A DNA stretch of 64,000 nt from Stenotrophomonas maltophilia (GTDB taxonomy: Bacteria > Pseudomonadota > Gammaproteobacteria > Xanthomonadales > Xanthomonadaceae): positions 2,975,001 to 3,039,000 of the forward strand of contig NZ_CP090423.1 of assembly GCF_023518235.1 (NCBI RefSeq). Direction: 5' to 3'. The position numbers and the translations under genes were made by a program. The notes beneath the pieces were generated by a model. That model was not told the DNA's origin. It saw nothing but the letters and a program-made list of their open reading frames with translations, and made no database searches. Below, one piece after another: positions 28,848 to 36,387 of this stretch (the stretch's first letter is position 1; every line of letters begins with the position of its first letter).

Positions 28848-29237
28848 GTGGACGCCATCCTGACCCCGGTATCGATCGGCGAACTGATCGACAAGATCAC
28901 CATTCTCGAGATCAAGGCCGAGCGCATCGACGATGCCGCCAAGCTGGCCAACGTGCGCACTGAGCTGGACGGCCTGCTGCCCTTGTTGCAGCAGCAGCTG
29001 CAGGCGCAACCGGCACTGACCGCATTGAAGCAGCAGCTGAAGGCGATCAACGAGCGCATGTGGGACATCCAGGACCAGCTGCGCGACAAGGAAGCGGCCC
29101 AGGTGTTCGACGACGCGTTCATCCAGCTGGCGCGCGGCGTGTACGGCACCAATGGCGAGCGCATCCAGGTAAAGAACGAGATCAACCGCGTGGCGGGTTC
29201 GGCGCTGGTGGAAGAAAAGCAGTACCTGGGCGGGTAA
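28848..29237 (+). CDS. Conserved small cytoplasmic protein (DUF6165-like)
   Basis: 129 aa from GTG 28848 (AGGA 9-10 nt upstream): MDAILTPVSIGELIDKITIL, then a long helical stretch with ERIDDAAKLANVRTEL and a C-terminal GTNGERIQVKNEINRVAGSA. No catalytic motif is visible; I associate the pattern with DUF6165 proteins found beside glycosyl or cell-envelope genes. TATCAT at 28814-28819 is a plausible -10. It ends 7 bp before the convergent response regulator. Confidence 0.75.
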   Translation: MDAILTPVSIGELIDKITILEIKAERIDDAAKLANVRTELDGLLPLLQQQLQAQPALTALKQQLKAINERMWDIQDQLRDKEAAQVFDDAFIQLARGVYGTNGERIQVKNEINRVAGSALVEEKQYLGG

Positions 29238-29243
29238 GCCGGC

Positions 29244-29921
29244 TCATCCACAGTCGAGCAGATGGCGGAAGCGGAACAGGTCGCCATCGCCCCGGATGCC
29301 GAGCTTGCGGTAGGCCGAGGTCTTCTGCGAGCTGATCGTGCTGGCCGAGCGCCCGGCGCGCAGCGCCATTTCGCTGGTCGTCATGCCCTTCAGCACCAGG
29401 CCGAGTACCTCGCGCTCGCGCCGGCTCAGGGGCGGCAGTGCGGGTGTAGGCAACCTGCGGATCCGCGGCAGGTGCAGTGCGGTGCGCAGCTCCGGCGGCA
29501 CGAAGCGCCCCCCACGCGCCACCACCTCGATGGCGCGCAGCAGGACATGCGGCGGCGTTGATTTGGACAGGAACCCGCGTGCGCCCGCGCGCAGCGCGGA
29601 GTTCACCGTGCTGGCGTTGCAGTGCGCCGACAGCACCAGCACCGGCAATGACGGCCATCGCTGCGACAGCAGCCGCAGCAAGGCCAGGCCGTCACCCTGG
29701 TCGCCCATCGGCAGCGCGTCGATCAACAGCAGATCCACGCAGGTCGGGCTGCGCTCAAGCAGGTGCAGCAGATGGCGTTCGCTGGACAGGCTCAGCCGCA
29801 CCTGCACGCTGGCGTGCTGGCGCAACAGCACTTCCACACCCAACCGCAGTACCGGATGCGGATCCAGCAACGCCAGGCGTCGTGGTCGATCGGGAAGCAC
29901 AGGCGGAAAGGCGGGTGGCAT
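29244..29921 (-). CDS. Orphan RcsB-like response regulator with altered acidic pocket
   Basis: 225 aa. The receiver starts LALLDPHPVLRLG, where the usual Asp-Asp pair is Asp-Pro, but the phosphoacceptor D68 (LLLIDALPM), the Ser of VLVLSAH and the Lys of FLSKS remain. The LuxR-type HTH reads LSRREREVLGLVLKGMTT and GRSASTISSQKTSAYRKLG. The start is ATG 29921; no clear Shine-Dalgarno is seen. No kinase is adjacent. It shares the ISSQK/ISRQK-type recognition helix with the orphan regulator at 20180, so the two may be paralogues. Metal-dependent phosphorylation may be weak or absent. Confidence 0.82.
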   Translation of the reverse strand: MPPAFPPVLPDRPRRLALLDPHPVLRLGVEVLLRQHASVQVRLSLSSERHLLHLLERSPTCVDLLLIDALPMGDQGDGLALLRLLSQRWPSLPVLVLSAHCNASTVNSALRAGARGFLSKSTPPHVLLRAIEVVARGGRFVPPELRTALHLPRIRRLPTPALPPLSRREREVLGLVLKGMTTSEMALRAGRSASTISSQKTSAYRKLGIRGDGDLFRFRHLLDCG

Positions 29922-30049
29922 CGCGGCATGTCCAGCAGCACGGGACAGTCACCGTAGGTCGATGCCGCCGCCAGCGGAATCCAATTCATTGCAACGCAGC
30001 AATGGCACCCTGCCGGTGGTCAGGCGCCATTTCGGTTCGTCACAACGCA

Positions 30050-30075
30050 ACAGGCCCGGCATTTGCCGGGCCTGT
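30050..30075. terminator. Bidirectional hairpin after the Ax21-family gene
   Basis: Perfect 12-bp stem ACAGGCCCGGCA/TGCCGGGCCTGT with a 2-nt loop, 39 bp beyond the minus-strand stop. No strong T-run follows on either strand, so efficiency is uncertain. Confidence 0.5.
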
Positions 30076-30113
30076 CGAGGCATCGTCAGCGCGCAGGCGC
30101 GCCGAGGAGGCAA

Positions 30114-30686
30114 TTACCAGCTGAAGCGCGGGCCGACGGTGTATTCCTTGTCGCCGTCGCGGTTCATCTTCAGCTCGCCGTTCAGGCCCCAGTTCTGGTT
30201 CAGCTTGACCTGGCCACCCAGGCGGCCGTACCACTGGCCTTCCGGATTGATGCCGTGCTTCTTGGAGTAGTCTTCGTAGCCGACCAGGCCATAGACCTCG
30301 GCGTGGGCGCCGAAGGCGGTGCGGATACCGGCTTCAGCGCTGTAGCCGTTGAAGTCCAGGCCATGCTTCTGGTCCAGCTTCTGGTAGGCAACGCGGGCAA
30401 TGAAGTCGGTCGACGGGGCGATCTCGACGTTGTAGCCGGCACCGACCTTCCACTGGTCGCGCTTGATGTTGGTGTGGTCGATTTCCTGGCGGCTGTATTC
30501 ACCGAAGGCGTGGAAATTCGGCAGGAAGCCGTAGGAACCCTTCACGCCCCAGCCGTCGGACTTGAACGCATCGTTGTCGGTCTTGGCGTAGTTGGCTTCG
30601 GCGTAGTTGTAGGACAGGTTCTCAGCAGCCGAGGCGGTGAACGGCAGGGCAGCGGCCAGGGCCAGAGCAATCAGCGAATTCTTCAT
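30114..30686 (-). CDS. Ax21-family outer-membrane beta-barrel protein
   Basis: 190 aa. Signal peptide MKNSLIALALAAALPFTASA, then a small barrel with alternating strands (NLSYNYAEANYAKTD, GWGVKGSYGFLPNFHAFGEY, EVYGLVGYEDYSKK) ending in the aromatic outer-membrane signature VGPRFSW. I recognise it as the xanthomonad Ax21 family, exported to the outer membrane and vesicles; earlier claims that it is a quorum-sensing elicitor were withdrawn. S. maltophilia carries more than one paralogue. It is a single-gene unit with its own promoter at 30746-30773 and an AGGTG Shine-Dalgarno. Confidence 0.85.
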   Translation of the reverse strand: MKNSLIALALAAALPFTASAAENLSYNYAEANYAKTDNDAFKSDGWGVKGSYGFLPNFHAFGEYSRQEIDHTNIKRDQWKVGAGYNVEIAPSTDFIARVAYQKLDQKHGLDFNGYSAEAGIRTAFGAHAEVYGLVGYEDYSKKHGINPEGQWYGRLGGQVKLNQNWGLNGELKMNRDGDKEYTVGPRFSW

Positions 30687-30745
30687 GGGGGTACACCTTT
30701 ACTTTCTTATGGTGTGCAGCAGCGCCAGGGCGCCATCGCATCGGG

Positions 30746-30773
30746 AATGTAAATTCTCCGTTATTCGCCACAA
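30746..30773 (-). promoter_or_regulatory. Promoter of the Ax21-family gene
   Basis: On the minus strand: -35 TTGTGG, 16-bp spacer, -10 TACATT. This predicts a 5' leader of about 50 nt. The remaining gap to 30970 is AT-richer than its surroundings and holds no gene that I can see. Confidence 0.5.
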
Positions 30774-30970
30774 CGCTCCCTGAAAACAGCGGTCTTCGCA
30801 TTGCTGAATTTTTTGGCTTGATTCAGGCTGTTTCTGGCATACGCGCGCGGCGCGCGTGCATTCTCCCTGCAGCTTTCCCTCACCTTTCACCCGTTGTCGA
30901 TCCAGCACGCGCTGGTTCGTCGGGTACTTGAAGGCCGTGCATGCGGCACGGTCCACTGCGGAGGCAGGCA

Positions 30971-31330
30971 ATGAGCTACATCGATGGTTTCGTACTGGCG
31001 GTCCCCACCGCCAACAAGGAGAAGTTCCTCGCCCACGCGCGCGCCGGCAATCCGGTCTTCGTCGAGTTCGGCGCGCTGCGCGTGGTCGAGTGCTGGGGCG
31101 ATGACGTGCCACACGGCAAGACCACCGACTTCTTCGGCGCGGTGAAGGCCACGCCGGAGGAAACGGTGGTGTTCTCCTGGATCGAATGGCCGGACAAGCC
31201 CACCCGCGACGCCGGCATGGCCAGAATGATGGAAGACCCGCGGATGGATCCGGCCAAGAACCCGATGCCGTTCGACGGCGCGCGGATGATCTACGGCGGC
31301 TTCGTGCCGATCTACGAACTGAAAGGCTGA
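30971..31330 (+). CDS. DUF1428 family protein (YbaA-like)
   Basis: 119-aa ferredoxin-like alpha/beta protein of the dimeric-barrel superfamily. Family-typical sequence: MSYIDGFVLAVPTANKEKF, a central VVECWGDDVPHGKTTDF, WIEWPDKPTRDAGMARMM and the C-terminal MIYGGFVPIYEL. Function is unknown. ATG 30971 has GGAGG-type sequence about 8 nt upstream. It is convergent with the Gly-rich membrane protein 15 bp beyond. Confidence 0.88.
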   Translation: MSYIDGFVLAVPTANKEKFLAHARAGNPVFVEFGALRVVECWGDDVPHGKTTDFFGAVKATPEETVVFSWIEWPDKPTRDAGMARMMEDPRMDPAKNPMPFDGARMIYGGFVPIYELKG

Positions 31331-31345
31331 GCCGGCGCGACGCGC

Positions 31346-32035
31346 TCAGCGCGCGTCCGCCTCGTCGCTGGCAGACCCATGGCCGGCGCCCAATGCGGCG
31401 CCGGCACCCAGGCCCATGCCGGCGCCCATCCCACCGCCCATCCCGCCCCCCGCTCCGCCACCGGCGCGGCCACCCTTGGCATCGCCTTCGCTGCGGCCCT
31501 TGCCGCCGCCACTGCTGCCGGGCCGGGTCGGCCCCTGCGGTGGAATCTGCAGGTCGGCCGGAATCGGCGCCAGGTCCAGCGCTTCGCGCACGAAATCGCG
31601 CAGCGAGATCACCAGTTCGTGGGTGTGTACTGGCCGCCCCTGTGCCAGTTCATTGGCGGCACGCGCCGCCAGCCGCACCTGCTCGTCGGTGCCCAGCAGC
31701 AGGATGTCCGACAGTGCCGCTTCAACCGCATCACGGATACGACGCGCGCGATCCGAGCGCGGCTCGGCGATGCCTTCGGCGTCTTCGCGCTGGCGCAGGT
31801 CACGGCGATGCGAAGGATCCACCCCCAGCTCGCCGGTGAACGAACCGCCCAGGGTCTTGTAGGCCGCCATCAGGGTGCGCAGGCGTTCGTTGATCTGCCG
31901 GTTCTCGCGCTCACGGCGCTGCTGCAGGGTCTGCATCACCAGCAGGCGGATGCCCACGCCCAGCAGGGTGATCAGCACCAGGCCGGCCAGGGTGGACAGC
32001 ACGCCCTGCCAGGAACTGAAATCGATACCGCGCAT
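31346..32035 (-). CDS. Single-span membrane protein with Gly/Met-rich tail
   Basis: 229 aa from ATG 32035 (GGAG about 8 nt upstream). One membrane helix at about residues 12-34 (LSTLAGLVLITLLGVGIRLL), then a charged cytoplasmic domain with LRTLMAAYKTLGGSFTGEL and a helical EAALSDILLLGTDEQVRLA region. It ends in a strikingly low-complexity tail of repeated Gly-Gly-Met and Gly-Ala units (GGGMGGGMGAGMGLGAGAA). I do not recognise a characterised family. Confidence 0.75.
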   Translation of the reverse strand: MRGIDFSSWQGVLSTLAGLVLITLLGVGIRLLVMQTLQQRRERENRQINERLRTLMAAYKTLGGSFTGELGVDPSHRRDLRQREDAEGIAEPRSDRARRIRDAVEAALSDILLLGTDEQVRLAARAANELAQGRPVHTHELVISLRDFVREALDLAPIPADLQIPPQGPTRPGSSGGGKGRSEGDAKGGRAGGGAGGGMGGGMGAGMGLGAGAALGAGHGSASDEADAR

Positions 32036-32096
32036 GCTCGGGGCTCCGGCCGGAAGAACCCGCATCTTGCCCCAGGCCATGTCCCACAAATGCGAA

Positions 32097-32131
32097 AGGC
32101 CCCACCACCCGTTGGGCGGCAGGGCCTTCGG
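32097..32131 (-). terminator. Possible terminator of the histone-like gene
   Basis: Read on the minus strand, AAGGCCC and GGGCCTT flank an inner CCGCCCAACGGGTGG hairpin, 12 bp beyond the stop. Only TCGCATTTG follows, so the U-tract is weak. Confidence 0.45.
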
Positions 32132-32142
32132 TCACGGCGCGA

Positions 32143-33003
32143 TTACTTGCGCTTGGCGACCTTGCGCACGGCCTTGGCCGGGGCCTTCTTGGCCGGAGCC
32201 TTCTTGGCAGCAACCTTCTTCAGCGGCGCAGCCTTCTTGGCGACAGCCTTGCGGGTGGCAGCGACCTTCTTGCCGACGACCTTCTTGGCAGCAGCGGTCT
32301 TCTTGGTGGCAACCTTCTTGGTGGCGGCAACCTTCTTGCCAACAACCTTCTTGGCAGCGGCAGTCTTCTTGGTGGCAACCTTCTTGGTGGCGGCAACCTT
32401 CTTGCCGACAACCTTCTTCGCAGCCACGGTCTTCTTGCCGGCGACCTTCTTGGCGGCGACGGTCTTCTTGGCCACGGCCTTCTTGGCGGTGGCGACCTTC
32501 TTGCCGACCACCTTCTTGGCGGCCGCAGCCTTCTTGGCGACGGTCTTCTTGGCGACGGCGGCCTTCTTGGTGGCAGCCTTCTTCACGGTGGCGACCTTCT
32601 TGCCGGCAGCCTTGGTGGTCTTCTTGGCAGCGGCGGCCTTCTTGGTCACGGCCTTGCCGGCAGCGGCCTTCTTCTTGGCCACTTCCTTCTTCAGGGCAGC
32701 GGCTTCGGCCTTGGCATTCTTCTTGGCCGTTTCCAGCTTCTTCTTCGCCTTGGCAACGGTCTTGCCGACCGACTTGGCAGCCTTCTCGGCCTTCTTGGCA
32801 ACGGTCTTCTCGACCTTGGCCACAGCCTTCTTGGCCTTGGCAACGCGGGTACCTGCAGCCTTGGTGGCGCGCTTGACGGTCTTCTTGACCGACTTCACGG
32901 CGTCTTCGGCGGCGTGGGCGATGGTCTCGCCGACGTTGGTGGCGGCTTCTTTGACGTTCTCGACGGCGTCGGTCACGACCGACACACCATTACCGTTGCT
33001 CAT
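32143..33003 (-). CDS. Lys/Ala-rich histone H1-like protein
   Basis: 286 aa. The first 40 residues are mixed (MSNGNGVSVVTDAVENVKEA) and the rest is almost only Lys, Ala, Val and Thr in repeats of the form KK(V/T)AAKK and VVGKKVAATKK, ending KKAPAKAVRKVAKRK. Such proteins (AlgP/AlgR3 of Pseudomonas, bacterial H1 homologues) bind DNA nonspecifically and affect nucleoid structure. Two near-identical tandem copies of a 22-residue unit are encoded around 32281-32410, so length variation between strains is expected. The start is ATG 33003 with AGGAGGG 6 nt upstream. Confidence 0.85.
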   Translation of the reverse strand: MSNGNGVSVVTDAVENVKEAATNVGETIAHAAEDAVKSVKKTVKRATKAAGTRVAKAKKAVAKVEKTVAKKAEKAAKSVGKTVAKAKKKLETAKKNAKAEAAALKKEVAKKKAAAGKAVTKKAAAAKKTTKAAGKKVATVKKAATKKAAVAKKTVAKKAAAAKKVVGKKVATAKKAVAKKTVAAKKVAGKKTVAAKKVVGKKVAATKKVATKKTAAAKKVVGKKVAATKKVATKKTAAAKKVVGKKVAATRKAVAKKAAPLKKVAAKKAPAKKAPAKAVRKVAKRK

Positions 33004-33084
33004 GTTGCCCTCCTGCGGGCCTTAGGTATCAAAACGGGGCGATGCTATACCGACATTGACGATCGTGGAACGGGGCATGCGCCG

Positions 33085-33411
33085 TCAATCGCATCTGCTG
33101 CGACGGCAATGATGTAGCTGGTTGCCGTCGCCGGGCTTGCAGGTGTGCAGGAAACCCCTTTTTTTCAGTGCTGCGCCGCACGCCAGGCACAGCGGAAAGG
33201 CCGTGTCGCGTACATCGGCCCGGGTGCGGCCGCAGGTGTGCGTCGTGGTGTCCTGCAGCACCCGGTTGCGCGGAACTGCGCAAGTATCGGCCGGTACCGG
33301 CTGCGTTCGCGGCGTGCCCGGACGCTGCACGCATGGCCTCCGCCGGTGTCGCACTCTGCGTTCCTGACCACGCCTGGCGCCGAGGTCACGCATCCGACTT
33401 TCATGGCGCAT
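33085..33411 (-). CDS. Possible small Cys-rich zinc-ribbon-like protein (weak call)
   Basis: The histone-like gene and the protease gene are about 490 bp apart. This 108-codon frame begins with a non-conserved Arg-rich part but ends with a motif that looks real: FPLCLACGAALKKRGFLHTC followed by KPGDGNQLHHCRRSRCD, that is Cys-x2-Cys ... Cys ... Cys-x4-Cys, as in small treble-clef/zinc-ribbon proteins. The true start may be further in. Codon use is not clearly distinguished from the other frames, so it could be spurious. Nothing else in 33004-33494 is recognisable beyond promoter-like AT-rich stretches near 33035 and 33430. Confidence 0.28.
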   Translation of the reverse strand: MRHESRMRDLGARRGQERRVRHRRRPCVQRPGTPRTQPVPADTCAVPRNRVLQDTTTHTCGRTRADVRDTAFPLCLACGAALKKRGFLHTCKPGDGNQLHHCRRSRCD

Positions 33412-33494
33412 TTATCCAGATCGCGACAGACTCATTCAGCTTGTTTTACCGTAGGACCTAACGGCCCCTCCTTCCTGCCTGCGAACCGACGCCC

Positions 33495-34928
33495 ATGCGA
33501 CCGCTACCCACCCTGCTCACGCTCGCAATCGCCGCCGCCTTCGGTGGCTTCGTTGCCACCGGCATCAACGCGCACCTGGACAATCGCGCCGATGCAGCGC
33601 CCCTGCCAGCAGTGCTACCCACCACGGCGGCGCTGCCGGCTTCGGTCGCCGGGCAGGCAGTACCGTCGCTGGCGCCGATGCTTGAAAAGGCGATGCCGGC
33701 GGTGGTCAGCGTCAACACCAAGCAGGTGGTGCGCGTGCGCAACCCGTTCTTCAACGACCCGTTCTTCCGTCGCCTGTTCCCGGATATTCCGCAGGAGCGC
33801 ATCAACGAATCGCTGGGTTCGGGCGTGATCATCGACGCCAAGGAAGGGCTGGTTCTGACCAACCACCATGTCATCGACAACGCCGATGACGTGCAGGTGA
33901 CGCTGGCCGACGGGCGCACGGTCAAGGCCGAGTTCCTCGGCTCGGACCGCGACACCGACATCGCACTGATCCGCATCCCGGCGCAGAACCTGACCGACAT
34001 CAAGCTCGGCAACAGCGACCAGCTGCGGGTAGGCGACTTCGTGGTGGCCATCGGCAACCCGTTCGGTTTCAGCCAGACGGTCACCTCGGGCATCGTCTCG
34101 GCGGTGGGCCGCAGCGGCATCCGCGGGCTGGGCTACCAGAACTTCATCCAGACCGATGCGTCGATCAACCCCGGCAACTCCGGTGGCGCGCTGGTCGACC
34201 TGCAGGGCCAGCTGGTGGGCATCAACACCGCCAGCTTCAATCCGCAGGGCAGCATGGCCGGCAACATCGGCCTGGGCCTGGCCATCCCTTCCAACCTGGC
34301 GCGCAGCGTGGTCGACCAGCTGGTCAAGCATGGCGTGGTGGTGCGCGGCACGCTGGGCGTGGAAAGCCAGAACCTGACCGCGCAGATCGCGCAGGGCCTG
34401 GGCCTGGGCGAAACCCGTGGTGCACTGATCACCCGCGTGCTGGCCGGCTCGGCCGCCGCCGCCGCCGGCCTGAAGCCGGGCGACGTGGTGGTTGCGGCCA
34501 ACGGCCAGCGCGTGGACAGCGCCGAGGCCCTGCACAACGTGGAAGGCCTGGCCGCAGTAGGCAGCGCGATGGCGCTGGACGTACGTCGCGAAGGCAAACC
34601 CTTGCAGATCAAGGCGACACTGAAGGAACAGGCACGTGCTGTCACCGGCGACAGCCTGGACCCGCGGCTGGGCGGCGCCACCTTCGTCGACCTGCCCGAA
34701 TCGCTGCGCCAGTCCGGCGCGGGCGGGGTGCTGGTCAGCGAGGTCAAGCGCGGCAGCCGCGCGGCCAACAACGGCCTGCAGCAGGGCGACATCATCACCG
34801 ATGCCACCGTAGGTGAATTCGCTGATCTGGCCAGCTGGCGCGCCAACTTCCAGCAGCGCCCACCGACCCTGGTGCTGCGCATCCTGCGCAACAACGGCCA
34901 GCAGCAGGGCCAGCTCGTGATGCGCTGA
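33495..34928 (+). CDS. Periplasmic Do-type serine protease (DegP/DegQ/MucD-like)
   Basis: 477 aa. Signal peptide or N-terminal anchor at residues 1-25, then a trypsin-like domain with the catalytic triad H125 (TNHHVID), D155 (DTDIALI) and S229 (NPGNSGGAL). Two PDZ domains follow, at about 290-370 (RGALITRVLAGSAAAAAGLK) and 395-475 (GGVLVSEVKRGSRAANNGL). This architecture defines HtrA/DegP-type quality-control proteases that remove misfolded envelope proteins. It is monocistronic, following the histone-like gene divergently. Confidence 0.93.
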   Translation: MRPLPTLLTLAIAAAFGGFVATGINAHLDNRADAAPLPAVLPTTAALPASVAGQAVPSLAPMLEKAMPAVVSVNTKQVVRVRNPFFNDPFFRRLFPDIPQERINESLGSGVIIDAKEGLVLTNHHVIDNADDVQVTLADGRTVKAEFLGSDRDTDIALIRIPAQNLTDIKLGNSDQLRVGDFVVAIGNPFGFSQTVTSGIVSAVGRSGIRGLGYQNFIQTDASINPGNSGGALVDLQGQLVGINTASFNPQGSMAGNIGLGLAIPSNLARSVVDQLVKHGVVVRGTLGVESQNLTAQIAQGLGLGETRGALITRVLAGSAAAAAGLKPGDVVVAANGQRVDSAEALHNVEGLAAVGSAMALDVRREGKPLQIKATLKEQARAVTGDSLDPRLGGATFVDLPESLRQSGAGGVLVSEVKRGSRAANNGLQQGDIITDATVGEFADLASWRANFQQRPPTLVLRILRNNGQQQGQLVMR

Positions 34929-35029
34929 TCGCTCTGCCGTAACACCTCCTATACCCCGGCAATGCTATTGCTGTCAGTCCAGGTCGGCACCGCCGACGCC
35001 CGTTCCCCCATCGCAACAGGAGTGATTCG

Positions 35030-35395
35030 ATGAGCCCCACCAATACCGAGAACCTGAAGGAACACCTGGGTGAAGCCGGTTCCCACCTGAAGCAGGCCGC
35101 CAGTGCCGCCGGCGGTGCGATCAAGGGTGCGACCGGTGCAGCGACCGACGAGCTGCGCATCGGCAAGGCCAACGTCAAGGCTGAACTGTCCGACAGTGCC
35201 CTGTCCGGCCTGGCCGCCGCCGAGTTCGGCGGTGCCGCCGCCAAGGAACAGGTCGATGCGCTGATGGACAAGGGCAAGGACCTGATCGACAGCGCCGCTG
35301 AACTGATCCGCGAACGTCCGCTGGCTTCGTTCGGTGTGGCCTTCGCTGCCGGCTGGATCATCGCCAAGCTGGCCCGCGGCAGCAGCGACAAGTAA
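35030..35395 (+). CDS. ElaB/YqjD-like (DUF883-type) membrane protein
   Basis: 121 aa. A long amphipathic helical region rich in Ala/Lys/Glu (NLKEHLGEAGSHLKQAAS) is followed by the C-terminal membrane segment after RERPLASFGVAFAAGWIIAK, the typical DUF883 ending in an arginine-proline-glycine-type anchor. E. coli YqjD associates with ribosomes at the inner membrane in stationary phase. It is first in a three-gene unit, 8 bp before the YqjE-like gene, with an AGGAG Shine-Dalgarno. Confidence 0.8.
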   Translation: MSPTNTENLKEHLGEAGSHLKQAASAAGGAIKGATGAATDELRIGKANVKAELSDSALSGLAAAEFGGAAAKEQVDALMDKGKDLIDSAAELIRERPLASFGVAFAAGWIIAKLARGSSDK

Positions 35396-35403
35396 GCGAC
35401 AGC

Positions 35404-35874
35404 GTGAGCGAAGACACCACGCAAACGCCTGATCCAGCGGCGACCCCGCCGCTGGATGAGAGCATCCGCCAGGTCGGCGCGGCCGGTCGTGCCGCAGCTG
35501 ATTCGGCCAAGCACACCGTGCGTTCGCTGCGTCGGCTGGCATCTGCCGATTTCGCACTGGCCCGCAGTGCGTTCGGCCGTGCGCTGGCCTGGGCCGGTGT
35601 GGCCATCGTATTCGGCGCCTCGGCCTGGCTGCTGATGGCCGCCACCCTCATCGCCCTGCTGCAGAGCTGGGGCCTGAGCTGGCTGCAGGCGCTGCTGATC
35701 ACCTCGCTGCTGAGCCTGGCAATCACCGGCTATGCGATCTGGCGGGTGTCCTACTTCTTCCACCACACCGGCATGCACGCCACCCGGCGCCAGCTGTCAC
35801 GCCTGGGCCTGTTCGACGAGCCCAGCGAAGACGATCCCGATGCCGAGGTGCAGCTGCCGGAGGGCAAGCCATGA
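35404..35874 (+). CDS. YqjE-like phage-holin-family membrane protein
   Basis: 156 aa from GTG 35404. Two hydrophobic helices at about residues 58-82 (AGVAIVFGASAWLLMAATLI) and 92-115 (LQALLITSLLSLAITGYAI) are flanked by acidic N- and C-termini. The arrangement matches YqjE, annotated as a holin-superfamily protein. It overlaps the next gene by 4 bases (ATGA). Together with its neighbours it parallels the E. coli yqjDEK cluster. Confidence 0.75.
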   Translation: MSEDTTQTPDPAATPPLDESIRQVGAAGRAAADSAKHTVRSLRRLASADFALARSAFGRALAWAGVAIVFGASAWLLMAATLIALLQSWGLSWLQALLITSLLSLAITGYAIWRVSYFFHHTGMHATRRQLSRLGLFDEPSEDDPDAEVQLPEGKP

Positions 35875-36320
35875 AGTTCGGCGCGCTGCAGCGGCGGGTG
35901 AAACGCTGCGAACAGGTGGTGACCGTGCGCCTGGGCGAGACCCAGGACCACTGGTCCACGCTCAGCCAGGTCTGGCGCCAGGGCTGGTCGCCGCTGCGCA
36001 TCGTGGTGGTCGGCCTGGCCGGCGGGTTCATCGCCGGCAAGCTGGAGGTGCCGGGCAAGGTCAACGGTGCGCGCTGGCTGCAGATGGTCGGTTCGGTCTC
36101 CAATCTGTTCGCCAGCGCACAGGCGGCGTTCGCCACCGCGATTGCCGCACAGGCCGCTGCCTCCGCCGACGATGCGGCTGACGACGCCGACCAGGCCAGT
36201 GAACAGGCACAGGCGGCGGCCTCCACCGCTGAAGCGCGGCCAACACCGCAACCGGCGCCGGAACCGGAACTGCGCGAACCGCGCCCGGCCGAAGCGGCCA
36301 CCGAGCTGTCCGAACGTTGA
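35871..36320 (+). CDS. Small membrane-associated protein in the YqjK position
   Basis: 149 aa: basic N-terminus (MKFGALQRRVKRCEQVVTVR), one short hydrophobic stretch (IVVVGLAGGFIAGKL), then an Ala-rich helical region and a Pro/Glu-rich tail (TPQPAPEPELREPRPAE). No named domain is recognised; position after YqjD/YqjE-like genes suggests a functional counterpart of YqjK. It overlaps the upstream gene by 4 bases. Confidence 0.65.
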   Translation: MKFGALQRRVKRCEQVVTVRLGETQDHWSTLSQVWRQGWSPLRIVVVGLAGGFIAGKLEVPGKVNGARWLQMVGSVSNLFASAQAAFATAIAAQAAASADDAADDADQASEQAQAAASTAEARPTPQPAPEPELREPRPAEAATELSER

Positions 36321-36387
36321 TCCATGGAATCCGCCGCGCCGATCACAGCCGGCGGATAATGCGTTCCCCTTCCTGGTTGCCGCATCG

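Noticed and set aside
32281..32410. Tandem repeats resembling a CRISPR or VNTR array
   Set aside because: The repeat period falls in the reading frame of the histone-like gene and there are no unique spacers.
31379..33025. A 548-codon plus-strand open frame over the Gly-rich and histone-like genes
   Set aside because: It contains repeated Phe/Leu/Ala-Thr units that are simply the reverse complement of the AAG/GCC lysine-alanine repeats of the histone-like gene.
35404..35874. Holin-like gene as evidence of a prophage
   Set aside because: No other phage genes are present; the protein fits the YqjE-type chromosomal family and sits in a conserved-looking trio.
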